Origin: Lewinellaceae bacterium
GTDB taxonomy: Bacteria; Bacteroidota; Bacteroidia; Chitinophagales; Saprospiraceae
Length of the DNA: 64,000 nt
Direction of reading: 5' to 3'
NCBI GenBank assembly: GCA_016713985.1
Contig: JADJOD010000028.1
Span: forward strand, 26,987 to 90,986
Below the pieces are notes generated by a model that ran no database searches, was not told the DNA's origin, and saw only the letters and a list, made by a program, of their open reading frames with translations. Made by a program: the position numbers and the translations under genes. How positions within the stretch are numbered: the first letter of the stretch is position 1; every line of letters starts with the position of its first letter. Positions 21,046 through 34,261 of this stretch are shown one piece after another.

Positions 21046-24000
21046 ATGGTAAAAAAACTACTCTTACTGTGTTTTCTGCTCCAATCCAGTATGTCGTTGT
21101 TGGCACAGGTTCCTGACCCTTGTCCCGACAACAGCACACCTGCCTCCGATTTTTGTAGTTCCACTTGTATCTATTGTAACTTTAACGGTTATACGGGTAC
21201 AACTGCCGGGTATTCCGGGCAAACACCTCCGGGTTTTTGCGGAACGATCGAGAATGAGCAATGGCTTGGATTTATTGCAGGCGCTCCGGCTGCTACGTTT
21301 ACCGCAACGGCCACCAACTGTAATATTGGCAATGGTATTCAGATCGCGCTTTATTCCGACTGTAACTCCAACCCGGTACCAGGCGGTTGCAACAGTGGTG
21401 CGGCTGGCGGCGCCAACACCCCCGTTTCCATCACAGTATCGTTGACTGTCGGCGTCAACTATTATCTGCTGATCGACGGTTATGCCGGCGACCAATGCGA
21501 TTTTTCCATCAACGTTGTTCCTCCGTCGGCAGTGCAAGCTCCGCCGGTCGGACCAATCGGCGCTATCCAGGGCCCGACAAAAATATGTCCGGGTGGGGTA
21601 ATGAACGTTTCCGTACCGCTGGTTACCGGCGCAGGCGCTTACAACTGGACGGCAACCGGCGGCGCTTTGATTAACGGGCAACCCTCTCCCCTGACCGTAG
21701 ACGCTCCGGGAGGTAATGTGGTGCAAATCACGGCTCCGCCGAATGCACCGCCGCCCACGTCCATTCAGGTCTGCGTACAAGCGGTAAACTCCTGCGACCA
21801 GGATAACCCGACGGTATGCAAAACCATTCAGATTCAAAAGATTCCCGATACACAATTGCCTCCGGTCGTTATCTGCGCCGAGGATGCGCCGTATGAACTC
21901 CCCTGGGGGCAAAATGTCAACGCAACCGGCAACTATTCCAATACCTACGAATCCTATCAGGGTTGCGACAGTATTGTAAAAAAATTCGTTACGGTGAAAG
22001 CCCCGTTGATTAAAAACCTGCCCCCACAAACGATTTGTGCGGGCACTTGTATCACAGTTTGTGGGGAAGAATATTGTGACGGCGGCAACTTTTCACACAC
22101 CTGCGAATCTTACCAGGGATGTGACAAGTACCATCAACTTTTCCATTTTGTTGTTGAGCCCCGAAGCGGAAATAACCAATGGCGGGGTGCTTTCCTGTAG
22201 CGTAACATCCGTTACCCTTACTTCCACGCCGTCTCCCGGTAGCAAAATATGGAAAATACTTCCTTCGCAACAGGTCGTGGGGACTGGCAACTCGATAACG
22301 GTAACCCAGCCCGGCACTTACGTATTGACGGTAACTGCTTCTGCCGGTGGCAACCTGTGTGTCGACACGGATACCATCATGGTTACCGGCAACACCACCC
22401 TGCCAACCGTATCCGCAACGGGTGGAGCCATCGGTTGCGGCGGCGCCCCTACCTTAGTTAACGCCATTACCAACGCTTCAGGCCCGACCTTTGCCTGGAC
22501 CGGGCCGAACAGTTTTACGTCCAGCCAGCAAAACCCGTCGGTAACACAACCGGGGAGTTACGTTGTTGTTGTGACCGACGGTACTACGGGTTGCACCAAT
22601 TCCGCAACAGCAACCGTAACGGGAAATACCACCCCGCCGGTTGTAAACGCCACCGGCGCTACCCTGTCCTGTAGTGTCACATCGATACAAATTAATTCCA
22701 GTTCGAACGTACCCCAATGCTACATATGCCTGGACAGGCCCCAACGGTTTTACGTCCAGCCAACAAAATCCGACGGTTACAGTCAATGGCCCTTATACAG
22801 TAGTGGTGACCAACCCAGCCAACAGCTGTACCAGTACCGCTACAGCAACGGTCAACTTGGACAATACGCCGCCAAACTCTGCAGCGACGGTGAGCAGCCC
22901 CATCAGTTGCCCCGACCCGATAGTGACATTAAATGCAACCCCGGTTTCGGGAGTGACCTACCTGTGGAGCGGCCCGAACAGTTTCACGTCTACCGCACAG
23001 AACCCGCCGGCTAATACTGCCGGTACTTATACCGTAGTAGTAACCAACAATGGCAACGGCTGTACCAGCACCGCTACGGTTGCCGTTACCGGGAACACCA
23101 CCGTACCCAATGCATCCGCTACAGGCGGCACGGTATCCTGCGGCACCCAATCCATTAACATCAACGGCAACTCGCCTACCTCAGGTGTAAGCTATTCCTG
23201 GATAGGGCCAAATGGTTTTACGTCTAACGTACAAACCCCGGCTGTAACCGATGTCGGCACCTATACCGTAACCGTTTTGAACCCGGTGAATAACTGTACC
23301 AGCACGGCAACAGCTGTTGTCGACGGGGATTTTGTAGCACCCGGCGCAATGGCAACCGGCGGTATAATCACCTGTTCTTCAAACAGTACCATCATTACGG
23401 GCTCTTCCGGCACATCGGGTGTGACCTACTCCTGGACGGGCCCCAGCGGCAACAACTATCCGACGCAAAACCCGACCGTATCCAATACCGGTACGTACAC
23501 CCTGACCGTAACCAACCCGGCAAACGGTTGTACTTCCACCGCTACGGCTTCCGTAGTGCCGGACGCCAACGTACCGAATGTATCGGCCACCGGCGGAACA
23601 CTGACGTGTAATGTTACCACGCTGACCCTTGACGGCGGAACAACCACTCCGGGCACGATACTTTCGTGGACGGGTCCCGGCAACTTTACTTCTTCCGTGG
23701 AAGATCCGATAATCAGCGTTGACGGTACTTATATATTGACCGTTTCCAACCCCAGCAACGGTTGTTCGGCTCAGGCCGAGGCGATCGTTGACCTGGACGA
23801 TGTAACTCCGGGAGCAACCGCATCCGGCGGAACCCTGACTTGTACGGCGCCCACCTTTACGCTGAACGGCGACTCCCCGACCGGCGGTGTAATCTGGTCC
23901 TGGACCGGCCCGAACATGTTTACTTCCAATTTGCAAAATCCACAAATCGGTGATAACGGCCAGTACATACTTACGGTTACCAACCCGGTCAACGGTTGTA

Positions 24001-27000
24001 CTTCCGTCGCCACGGCCGATGTGCTGGCAGACCAGAATGCTCCGGTCGCATCTTCCTCAACGGGTATTTTGACCTGTAACGTCACGAATTTGGTGCTGAA
24101 CGGCAATTCCACACAGCCTTCCAGTTACAGTTGGTCAGGGCCGAACTTTACCTCCGCCCTTCAAAATCCGACGGTGAATACGCCAGGCGACTATATCCTG
24201 ACAGTAACGGCTTCCAACGGTTGCACCGATGCTATCACGGTAACGGTGGATCAGGATATTGCACCTCCCGGGGCTTCCACCACAGGCAACACAATCACTT
24301 GTTCCAGTCCGCTGGTGCCGATTTCGGCTACTTCGCCGCTGAACAACGTGATCTACAATTGGAGCGGGCCGGGAAGTTTCACTTCCGGCGCCCCGAATCC
24401 GACTGTTTCGCTTAACGGCAATTATGTGGTGACCGTCACGAGCAACCAAAACGGCTGCACCAGCACGAGCACGGCAACCGTCGGTATCGACACGGTAACG
24501 GCTGTTCTCCAAGCTTCTGCGCCGGATATTCTGACCTGTTCCGCTACAACGGTGAATATTCAGGCTACCGTAAACCCCGGCTCTTCCACCCTGCAGGGGC
24601 TTGCCTGGACCGGGCCGTCGAACTTTAATTCGACTATAGAAGACCCGGCTGTAATAAACCCCGGCACGTACATTCTTACCGCCACACTGGCAAACGGCTG
24701 CACATCGCAAACCCAAACCATTGTAAATCAGAATGTTGTTCCGCCTGTAGCCACAGCGCAAGGTGGCATATTAACCTGTACGGTTACCAACCTGAACCTT
24801 GACGGGGGCTCTTCGACGCCGGGCGTTTCTTTTGCCTGGACGGGCCCCAACCTCAACTCGACCGTTGAAGACCCGAATGTGAACACCGATGGGGTTTATA
24901 CCCTTACCGTAACCGGCCCGAACGGTTGTACCACTGTAACAACGGCAACAGTTGGCTTGGATATCGCTCCTCCGGGTGCTGCAGCGACTTCATCGAACAA
25001 CCTCGATTGTGACGACCTGAGTACAACGCTCACAGGTACTTCGCCAACCATCAGCGCGACGTATGCCTGGACTGGCCCCGGCAACTTCACCGCAAGCACC
25101 GCTTCGACGGCCGGCTCATTGCCCGGCACCTATGTGGTAGCCACCACCGGCCCGAACGGTTGTGTGTCCGTCGACAGCGTAATCGTTACCCAGGACATTA
25201 TTGCTCCAAATGCATCCGCAACAGGCGATACAATCGACTGTATTTCCGGCCTTGCAACGGTATCGGGCGGCTCGTCTACTTCCGGCGTGATCTGGAATTG
25301 GACAGGTCCAAATATGTTTACTTCCAACCTTCAAACTCCGACGGTGGCGGTTAACGGCAACTATGTGCTCACGGTGACCGGACCAAACGGCTGCACTTCT
25401 ACAGTTACGGCTTTTGTAGCGCAAAACACCCAGTCGCCGGTGGTGGCAATTACCGGTGGAGGTACCTTGACGTGCAACGTTTTGGACGTAACGATTGTCG
25501 GCACCATCAGCACTCCCGGCGCAACGGGAGTCTGGACGGGACCGAACAACTTCACATCCACCCAGGGTAGTATTGTGGTGACCGAGCCTGGGATTTACGA
25601 ATATCTCGTGACTGCACAAAACGGTTGTATTTCCCAACCGGATATCAACATCCCGCAAAATATCCAGGCGCCGCAATTGGTATCGGCAACGGGAGGTTTG
25701 CTCAATTGTACCTTCCCGACTATTACCCTGCAAGGCGGCACTTCCACTTCGGGTGTTACGTTTAACTGGACCGGGCCCGGCAGCTTTACTTCCAACCTGC
25801 AAAACCCGCCTGTAACAAACCCCGGTACTTACACCCTGGTGGTTACAGACATCGTTAACGGTTGCACGACGCAAACCAGCGCCCTCGTAACACAAGATCC
25901 AACTATCCCGGATATTGCAGTTGTTGCGGATTCCCTGACTTGTGCCACACAAACCGTAACGCTGAATGCCACGACCAACACACCCAACGTTTCGTTCAGC
26001 TGGACCGGACCGAACAATTTTAGCTCTACGTTGGAAGATCCGACTACAACGGCTCCGGGCAACTACACGGTTGTTGCCACAGCGCAAAGCGGATGTACTT
26101 CGGTCTTTATTTACAATGTATTGCAAAATACGATTGCTCCGGGCGCAACCGCTTTGGGCGACACCCTGACCTGCACGATTACTTCGGGCTCTATTACCGG
26201 CGGATCGCCGACAGCGGGTGTGCAATATGCATGGACCGGACCGGGAGGTTTTACTTCCAACCTGGCAAGTCCTACCGTCGTACAAACAGGCACCTATACG
26301 CTGACGACCACCGGTTCCAACGGCTGCACCTCCGTGGCATCCATCCAGGTGGTTCCGGACGTTACGATACCGCAGTTGAACATTTCCACCGGCACCATTA
26401 CCTGCGCCGTTGCCAGTATCCAGTTGACCGCCAGTTCGAATACGCAAAACGTAACCTGGCAGTGGTCGGGACCGGCAAACTTCAATTCAACGCAGCAAAA
26501 CCCGACGGTGAGTGTCCCGGGCAATTATACCGTAGTCGTAACCGCACCAAACGGATGTTCCAATACCACCAGCGGTCCTGTTGCAGATGACACACAGGGA
26601 CCGGCCATCTTGTTGGCTACGCCTAATGAACTGAACTGTGTCACGTCTCAGGTAGGTCTGAATGCAAGTGTTCAGGAGCCCGGCACTTATTTGTACCAGT
26701 GGAATACCACGAATGGCAACATCCTTTCCGGCGCTAATTCCCAGGTTCCGCAAGTAGATCTGGCAGGTATTTACCAGGTAACGGTTACCGATACGCAAAA
26801 TGGCTGTACTTCCGTTGAGAACGTGGAAGTGGAAATCAACCTCGCCACACCCAGTGCGGCGGTGCTGGACGAACACGATATTTCCTGCTTCGGCAAAACG
26901 GATGGCGCACTGGCGATTAATTCGGTAGAAGGGGGTACACCTCCGTACGCATTTTCGCTGGACAACCGGCCGTTTACCCAGGGCACTGTATTTACCGGTC

Positions 27001-27629
27001 TGCCTCCGGGTACACATACCCTGCTGATCCAGGATGCGATCGGTTGTGAATATGAAACCAGTTTTGACCTTACCCAACCCGATGAACTGATCGTAGAACT
27101 CGGGACGGACACCCTGGTACACCTGGGCCAAAGTATCGCACTTTCACTCGATAATATCGTGAACTACCCGGATCGCATCGTACAGACCATTGTTACTCCG
27201 GCCGGCTTGCTTGACTCGGTGTTTTGCGACAACTGCGAAATCACCCCGACTTATTCTTTCCGCTACCGGGTAACCGTTGTGGATTCGAATGGCTGCAAAG
27301 CCTCCGACGATCGTCTGGTGATTGTGGATAAAACGCGGTATGTATATATTCCGAACATTTTTTATCCGGAATCGCTGGACAACAACGCCATCTTTATGAT
27401 TTTTGGCGGCGATGACGTGGAAAAAATCAAATCATTCCAGGTTTTTGACCGCTGGGGCGCTTTGGTGCACGAGTACTACGACTTTTTCCCCAACGATGTC
27501 AGTTCCGGCTGGAATGGAACGGTGAGGGGCGACAAAGCAACTCCTGCGGTATTCGTTTATTACGCTGAAATTTTATTCAAAGACGGTGAACTGATCATCT
27601 ACAAAGGCGACGTAACGCTGCACCGTTGA
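21046..27629 (+). CDS. Giant T9SS type B surface protein 2: 18 Ig-like repeats (frame-interrupted)
   Basis: About 2190 codons in three frames: 21046 to about 22125, to about 22713, and on to TGA 27629. A signal peptide (LLLLCFLLQSSMSLLAQ) is followed by a Cys-rich jelly-roll-like domain (CIYCNFNGYTG, WLGFIAG, YYLLIDGYAGDQC), a PKD-like domain (GPTKICPGG) and GCDS-type units. Then come about 18 tandem repeats of roughly 79 residues, each with LTC near the start, a WTGPNxFTS core, YTLTVT and NGCTS. A SprB repeat (ISCFGKTDGALAI) and a type B C-terminal domain (YIPNIFYPES ... FQVFDRWGA ... GDVTLHR) end it. One A removed near 22126 and one C removed from CCCC (22712-22715) restore one frame. It is probably a long surface fibre or adhesin. 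Confidence 0.88.
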
Positions 27630-27664
27630 TCAATTTTTAAACAATTTTGTGTGTTGATAAAGAG

Positions 27665-27691
27665 CCCCCCGTTGTAAATTACACCGGGGGG
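27665..27691. terminator. Hairpin after giant gene 2
   Basis: CCCCCCG (27665-27671) pairs with CGGGGGG (27685-27691) around a 13-base AT-rich loop, 36 bases past the stop. No long T tract follows, so termination strength is uncertain. Confidence 0.5.
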
Positions 27692-27790
27692 TTCCTGTTA
27701 CTACAAGAGCAGTTGGGCTCTTCTGCATCGTTATGGTGATTTTGTTTAATCAAAAGTTCATTCATTTCATTTAATTCCCGTTGTTGTTTC

Positions 27791-30700
27791 ATGAATAAAC
27801 TACTACTTTTCATCGTATCCAACCTCATTTTTTCCAATGTTTGTCTTCTGGCACAGGTAGCCCCTCCCTGCCCCACTCCACCTCCACCGGGCGCTGAATC
27901 GTGCGGGGCGGCCTGCGTTTACTGTAATTTCGACGGTTATATGGGCATCAATAACGGTAGCCCTTCGGGTGGAGCACCCGTATGCGGCCAGATAACGCTC
28001 CATAATGACCAGTGGTTCGGTTTTGTCGCCGGCACCCAATCCATTACCATCAATATTGCCACCAGCAACTGCCAGAACGGCGACGGCCTGCAAGCCGCAT
28101 TTTTCGACAATTGCCAGGAAGACGCGCTTACCTGCAACGGAGGTTCCGGCAGTGGCGGCGGTCAACCTTTACCCTTGACCTACAACGATTTTGTACCGGG
28201 TCAGACCTACTACCTGATGATCGACGGATGGGTTGGAGATGTGTGTAACTATACCATTGAAGTTCTCGACGGGTCGGTCACTCCGCCGGCGCCTTCTCAG
28301 CCGATGGTACCGATCGGGCCGACAAAAGTTTGCCCGGGCGCGGTTGTGGAATACACCATTCCGGATGTTCCCGGCGCCGGATATTATCAATGGATAACGC
28401 CGCCCGGGTCCAAAATCAACACCGGCACCACCAACAACGTCACCTTACCGGCTCCCGATGGTACCACTATTACCGTCACTTTCGGCGCTTCCGGCGGTAC
28501 CGTTTGTGTAAAAGTCGGCAATGCCTGTTCAACACCCCTCCAGGCCTGCCTGAACGTCATCAACCAACCGATTCCACCTACCCTCAAGCCGGATATCGTG
28601 GTATGTTATGAAGATTTGCCGTTCACATGGGACGAGCAGCCGTTTACAACGGTCAGTTTGCCAGGCACTTACACGCTTTCATCGGCGGTTTTTGATTCCT
28701 ACCTGGGTTGTGACAGCATCGTAAAGCAAAAAATTATTGCAAAACCTCAGGTCAAAACCAATTTAGGCATCCAGTACATTTGCGAAGGCACTTGTCTGAT
28801 CTACAACGGAAACTCCTATTGTAATACCGGAGGACCTTTCCAGGAAATTCTGGAATCTTTTCAGGGGTGCGACAGTGTGGTGCAAGTCAGCCTTGTTTCC
28901 GTCCCGGTGAACGCGGCCATCGGCCCGGTTCAAACCATTGACTGCAACAACCCAATTCTCACGTTGAGCAGTTCCGGGTCAACAACCGCTCCAACAGCCA
29001 CTTATACCTGGACCAACGCAACCTGGACGCCCATTGGAAACCAGGCGACCCAGGCTGTGGGCACCGGTGGTACTTTTAACCTGGTTGTGACCAATGCTTT
29101 CGGCACGGTTGTCTGCAAGGACACCGCAACAGTATCCGTAACAGCCAATAACACACCGCCGGGCGTCACCATTTCCGGAGGAAATATTACCTGTACTGCT
29201 TCGTCCGTCACTTTGCAAGCCAATTCGCCTACCAGCGGGGTGAATTACGCATGGACGGGACCGGGCATTACTCCTGCAAACCAAAACCTGCAAAACCCCG
29301 TTGTGAATCAACCGGGCAATTATGTCGTTACCGCCACCAACCCGGTAAACGGCTGTACTTCAACTATTTCCACCTTAGTTACGGGTGACGTTACACCACC
29401 GGTCATCAGTGTCACCGGCGGCATGATTACCTGCGTACAACCAAACGTCACACTTGGAAGTACGGTGAATATTCCGAATGCAACATTCAACTGGAATGGC
29501 CCATGTATTCATCCGGGCAACCAAAATTTACAAAACCCGGTTGTAAACTGTACGGGCACGTTTACCGTTACCGTCACGAATATGACAAACGGCTGCAGCA
29601 GTACCGCAAGCACGTCAGTCGACCAGAACACCTCCATTCCTTCTGCCGATGCCGGCCCCGATCAAACGATCAGTTGCCAGCAAACCAGCGTAATACTCAA
29701 CGGTTCGGGTAATGCTGGCGGGGCGCCGCTTGCGTTTTTGTGGACCGGGCCTGGGATCAATGCCGGAAACCAGGGGCTTCCGACTCCTTCAGTCAATCAG
29801 GCGGGCACCTACCTGCTTTCCGTATCCAATACCGCCAACGGGTGTATCAAAACAGATACGGTGGTGGTGAATTCCAGCGTGATACCCCCGGACGCCGATG
29901 CCGGCGCCGATCAAATTATTACCTGTACCGCACCTACTGTAACAGTGGGTGGAACGGGATCCAGCCAGGGCGCAAATTTTAGCGTATCATGGGCCGGACC
30001 GGGTATCAATGCCGGGAACCAAAGTCAAAACAACCCCGGTGTCGGGCTTCCGGGTTTGTATATATTAAACGTCACTAACACTACAACAGGTTGTAATACA
30101 AAGGATTCTGTTCAGGTAACCCAGAATACCACAGCGCCGGCCGCCAATGCGGGTACCGACCAGACACTGACCTGTAGTTCGCCAAACGGCGTCACCCTGA
30201 ACGGTTCCGGAACACCCGCCAACATCACGTTTTTTTGGTCGGGGCTCGGGATTGGCGGCAACAACGACACCCTTCAAAACCCCAACGTGACATCGCCCGA
30301 TACTTACACGCTCCAGGTGACCGATCCGGTCAACGGTTGCACCGCAACCGACCAGGTCGTAATCATGCAGGACGCCAATCTTCCCGCTGCCAATGCGGGG
30401 CCGGATCTGGAACTGAACTGTACGGTCAATCTTGTCAATATCAATGCTGCCGCATCGTCTTCCGGGCCGGGCATTACTTACCAGTGGAGTGGTCCGGAAA
30501 TCACGCCGGGGAATTTCAATCTGCAAAACCCATCGAATATTTCCCTGCCGGGAACATATTCCCTTACGGTGACCAATACCATTAATAACTGCCTCAATAC
30601 GGATGTTTTAGTCATTGAAATTGACACCATTCTTCCGGTGGCTTCTGCAGAGGCGCGGGACTCGTTCTGAACTGTTTTAACAGCGCCACTGATACCCTTG

Positions 30701-33700
30701 ACGGATCGGCCTCCAGTTCGGGGCCAGGCTTTTTTACTTACCTGGTCCGGGCCGGATATTACCACGGCCAATCAAAATGATGTCATGCCGGTCGTTACCA
30801 TTCCGGGCATTTACACCCTTACCGTCACCAATAGCAATAATACCTGCACGGCAACGGCCCAAACGAACGTTGGTTCCGACCTGACACCGCCGGTGGCCGA
30901 TGCAGGCGCCAACCCAACGATTGATTGTATAACAACAAGCACAAGTATCGGCGGCAGTTCTTCCTCCGGACCGAATTTTACCTACCTCTGGTCGGGTCCC
31001 GGCATTAATTCAGGGAATGAGGGAATTTTGCAGCCTGTGGTATCCGCACCCGGTAGTTATTCGCTTATCGTTACCAATACGATCAACGGTTGTACTGCTA
31101 CAGACAATTTAGTTGTAAACACCGATGCCGTTTACCCGGCCGTGAGTGCCGGCGCCGACGGATTGATCACCTGCCTGCAACCCGCTCCCACCCTGGATGG
31201 CACTGGCTCGACTTCAGGCGCCGGTTTTCAGGTGATTTGGGCCGGACCGGGTATTACCGCCGGTAATCAAAATCAACTTTCGCCGTCCGTAACAATACCG
31301 GGCATTTATATCCTTTCCGTTACCAATACGACCAACAGTTGTGTTTCAAAGGATACAGTGGTGGTTACCCAAAACACGACCCTTCCCAGCGCTTCCGCAG
31401 AACCGGACGGCACCCTGAACTGTGCAATTACGAGCATTACACTCGACGGCACCGGCTCATACGCAACTTCCGGGTTTTCGTGTACCTGGACCGGTCCCGG
31501 CAACTTCACTTCCAATATTCCTACACCGGTAATCGCCACACCGGGCACATACAATATCCTTGTCGTTAATGATGCCAATGGTTGTACCGCCACCGACCAG
31601 GTATTTATCAATCAGGATATTACACTCCCGCTGGCCGATGCCGGTGCAGGCCTGACCCTTACCTGTTCACAACCCGATCAGGCCATCAACGGCTCCGGGT
31701 CGAGCGGCGGCCCGTTTTTCAGTTATTTGTGGCAAGGTCCGGGTATCAATACCGGTAATTTCAACCTGCAAAACCCGGTGGTATCCGATTCGGGGAACTA
31801 CGTATTGATCGTCACAAACCTGCAAAACAGCTGTACCGCAACCGATCAGGTTTTGATCGCCATGGACGCCGACCCGCCTGCCGCAGATGCGGGCATTGAT
31901 CAAACTTTGACCTGTCAACAGGATACCCTGCAACTGGACGGCTCCTTGTCCGCCTCCGGCCCCGGAATTCAATACACCTGGAGCGGCCCGGGAATCATCG
32001 CCGGTCAGCAAAACGTAATCACACCCGCTATATTCACACAAGGTATTTATACACTTTCCGTACTGAATACCACCAACGGATGTACAAAAACGGATATCGT
32101 AAACGTTGGCGCCGACTTCATCCCGCCTGTTTCGGATGCGGGAAGCGACCTGGTACTCACCTGTGCCAACAGTACCAGCGGGGTAACCCTGAGTTCCGGC
32201 TCGTCGAGTGTTGGAGCCGGTTTCAGCCTGCAATGGAGCGGCCCCGGGATCACCCCGGCCAACCAAAACAATCCCAACCCCACCGTATTGGTCGTCGGCG
32301 ATTATACTTTGTTGGTGACCAACATACAAAACGGTTGTACCAGTGCGGATGTATCGACGGTTATTCAGGATCAAAACCTGCCGATTGCAAATGCGGGAAC
32401 CGATCAAACGATCACCTGCAGCGTTCTGCAGGTGGCGCTCGACGGCTCAGGGTCATCTTCCTCCGGTGGAAGCATCCAGTATGAATGGGTCGGGCCGGGT
32501 ATCAGTATCGCCAATCAAAACGATGCCGCGCCGACAGTATCCGTGTCGGGTTCTTATATGCTGACCGTTACCAATCCCATTACCGGGTGTAAAGCATCGG
32601 ATAATGTGGTTGTATTGCTTGACAACCAGCCGCCTCAAATATCCGTTTCCACAGATACCATCAATTGTGACGAGCCACAGGGGGCCTTGAGTGCCACCAG
32701 TTCGTTGCTCAACTCGACTTACGAATGGTCCGGCCCCGGCATCAACATCGGTAACATCAACCTGGCATCCATGCAGGTAAACGAACCCGGATCGTACAGC
32801 GTGACCGTGACTGCGCCGAACGGATGTACACAAACTGCTTCTGCGGAAATGTTCGTGGATGCCGATTTTCCGGAAGGTGCGGCAGAAGGAGCCGAGCTAA
32901 ATTGTTACAACAACGGTATTGGAATCATCAGTGGAGAAGTGATCACTCCGGGGGCAACTTTTGCCTGGACGGGGCCGGGCGGTTTCCAGTCGAATGCCCT
33001 GGCGCCGACCGTGACACAAACCGGCACCTATATCTTTACCATCACTTCGCCGAACGGCTGCAAACGGCCGATACCCGTGAATGTAACGCAGGATATGCAA
33101 GTGCCGCAGGCCAGTGCATTTGTGTCCGAATTGCTCGATTGTAACACGAATTCTCTGACAATCAACACCGCCGGCACCTCCACAGGGCCCATTTACACTT
33201 ATACCTGGACAACGACGGGCGGCCAGATTGTTTCCGGCGCCAACAGCCTTTCTCCGGTAGTTGATGCGCCCGGCCAGTACACCCTGCTCGTCAGCAATAA
33301 CCTCAACGGCTGCACCAATACCGTAACCATTCCGGTAGCCACCGATCCATCTGTTCCGGATGCGTTCGACCTGGCAGTAAAAAATATACGCTGCTACGGC
33401 GACCAAAACGGTTTTATCACGGTAAACGACGTCATCGGTGGAACGGAGCCCTTTATTTTTTCACTTGATGGCAGTACGGGGTCATCCCCCGATCAATTCT
33501 CCGGTCTTGCAGCAGGGGTGTATACGCTGACCATGCTGGATGCCAACGGTTGTATGCTGGATACGGTTATTACCATCAGCGAGCCGGGGCAACTTCTGGT
33601 CGACCTCGGGCCGGATATCGAAGTACAGTTGGGTGAAGAAGCGACGGTAGCAGCTGAAATTTCCAACTCCACACCGATCCAGGGCGTCGCCTGGAATTAT

Positions 33701-34138
33701 GCACCGAATTGCGACTCGTCGTCGGCCGTCTGTGAAGAATTTACTTACCTGCCGCTGCACTCCTATCGACACGAGATCACGGTAAAAGATGTAAACGGTT
33801 GTGTTTCACGCGATCAGGTCAACGTCATCGTAAAGAAAAACCGACTGGTGTACGTGCCGAATGTGTTCAACCCGAACAGTCAGGAGCCGTTAAATAATCA
33901 ACTGATGATCCAGGGAGGAACCGGTGTGGTGCGGGTGGTTTCGTGGCAGATATACGACCGCTGGGGAGGCGCCGTGTTTGGAGTAAATGATTTTCCGCCC
34001 AACGATCCGGCATACGCCTGGAGCGGCCGGGTCAAGGGAAATCAGGAAAACACCGGTGTTTATACCTGGTTCGCCGAGATCGAATTTGTCGACGGGGCGG
34101 TCGAATTATTTAAAGGAGATGTGACGATTGTACGCTAA
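27791..34138 (+). CDS. Giant T9SS type B surface protein 3: 16-17 Ig-like repeats (frame-interrupted)
   Basis: About 2115 codons: 27791 to about 30650, then a short shifted stretch, then about 30740 to TAA 34138. Its N-terminal 300 residues are clearly paralogous to protein 2 (LLAQVAPPCP, CVYCNFDGYMG, WFGFVAG, YYLMIDGWVGDVC, GPTKVCPGA). The repeats, about 80 residues each, follow a different consensus: DAGxDQTLTC, LDGSGSSSG, WSGPGIxxGN, YxLxVTN, NGCTATD. A SprB repeat (IRCYGDQNGFITV) and a type B sorting domain (VYVPNVFNPNS ... WQIYDRWGG ... GDVTIVR) follow. The two changes around 30655 and 30738 cancel in frame, and the intervening bases encode LVLNCFNSATDTLDGSASS when read in frame. Probable surface adhesin. 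Confidence 0.88.
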
Positions 34139-34157
34139 GGTGTCAGACGCTACCGCA

Positions 34158-34188
34158 GCCCCTCCAGGTTTTGAAAGCCTGGAGGGGC
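34158..34188. repeat. Palindromic intergenic repeat / terminator-like hairpin (copy 1)
   Basis: CCCCTCCAGG (34159-34168) pairs perfectly with CCTGGAGGGG (34178-34187) around TTTTGAAAG, with one further G-C pair. It lies 20 bases after giant gene 3. The core CCAGGTTTTGAAAGCCTGG is nearly the same as the palindrome at 54719-54745, which suggests a dispersed family. Confidence 0.65.
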
Positions 34189-34261
34189 CGGCGTCCGATA
34201 TAAAAAATTAAAATCCTTCATCCGATCAGTTCTTTTGACATAACTACCTGATTATCAATAT

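Noticed and set aside
25116..26447. Minus-strand open frame of 443 codons in giant gene 2
   Set aside because: Its apparent repeats only mirror the repeat array on the coding strand.
22300..33350. CRISPR-like array suggested by regular DNA periodicity
   Set aside because: The period is about 237 bp, the frame stays open and the repeats are protein domains, so this is not a CRISPR array.
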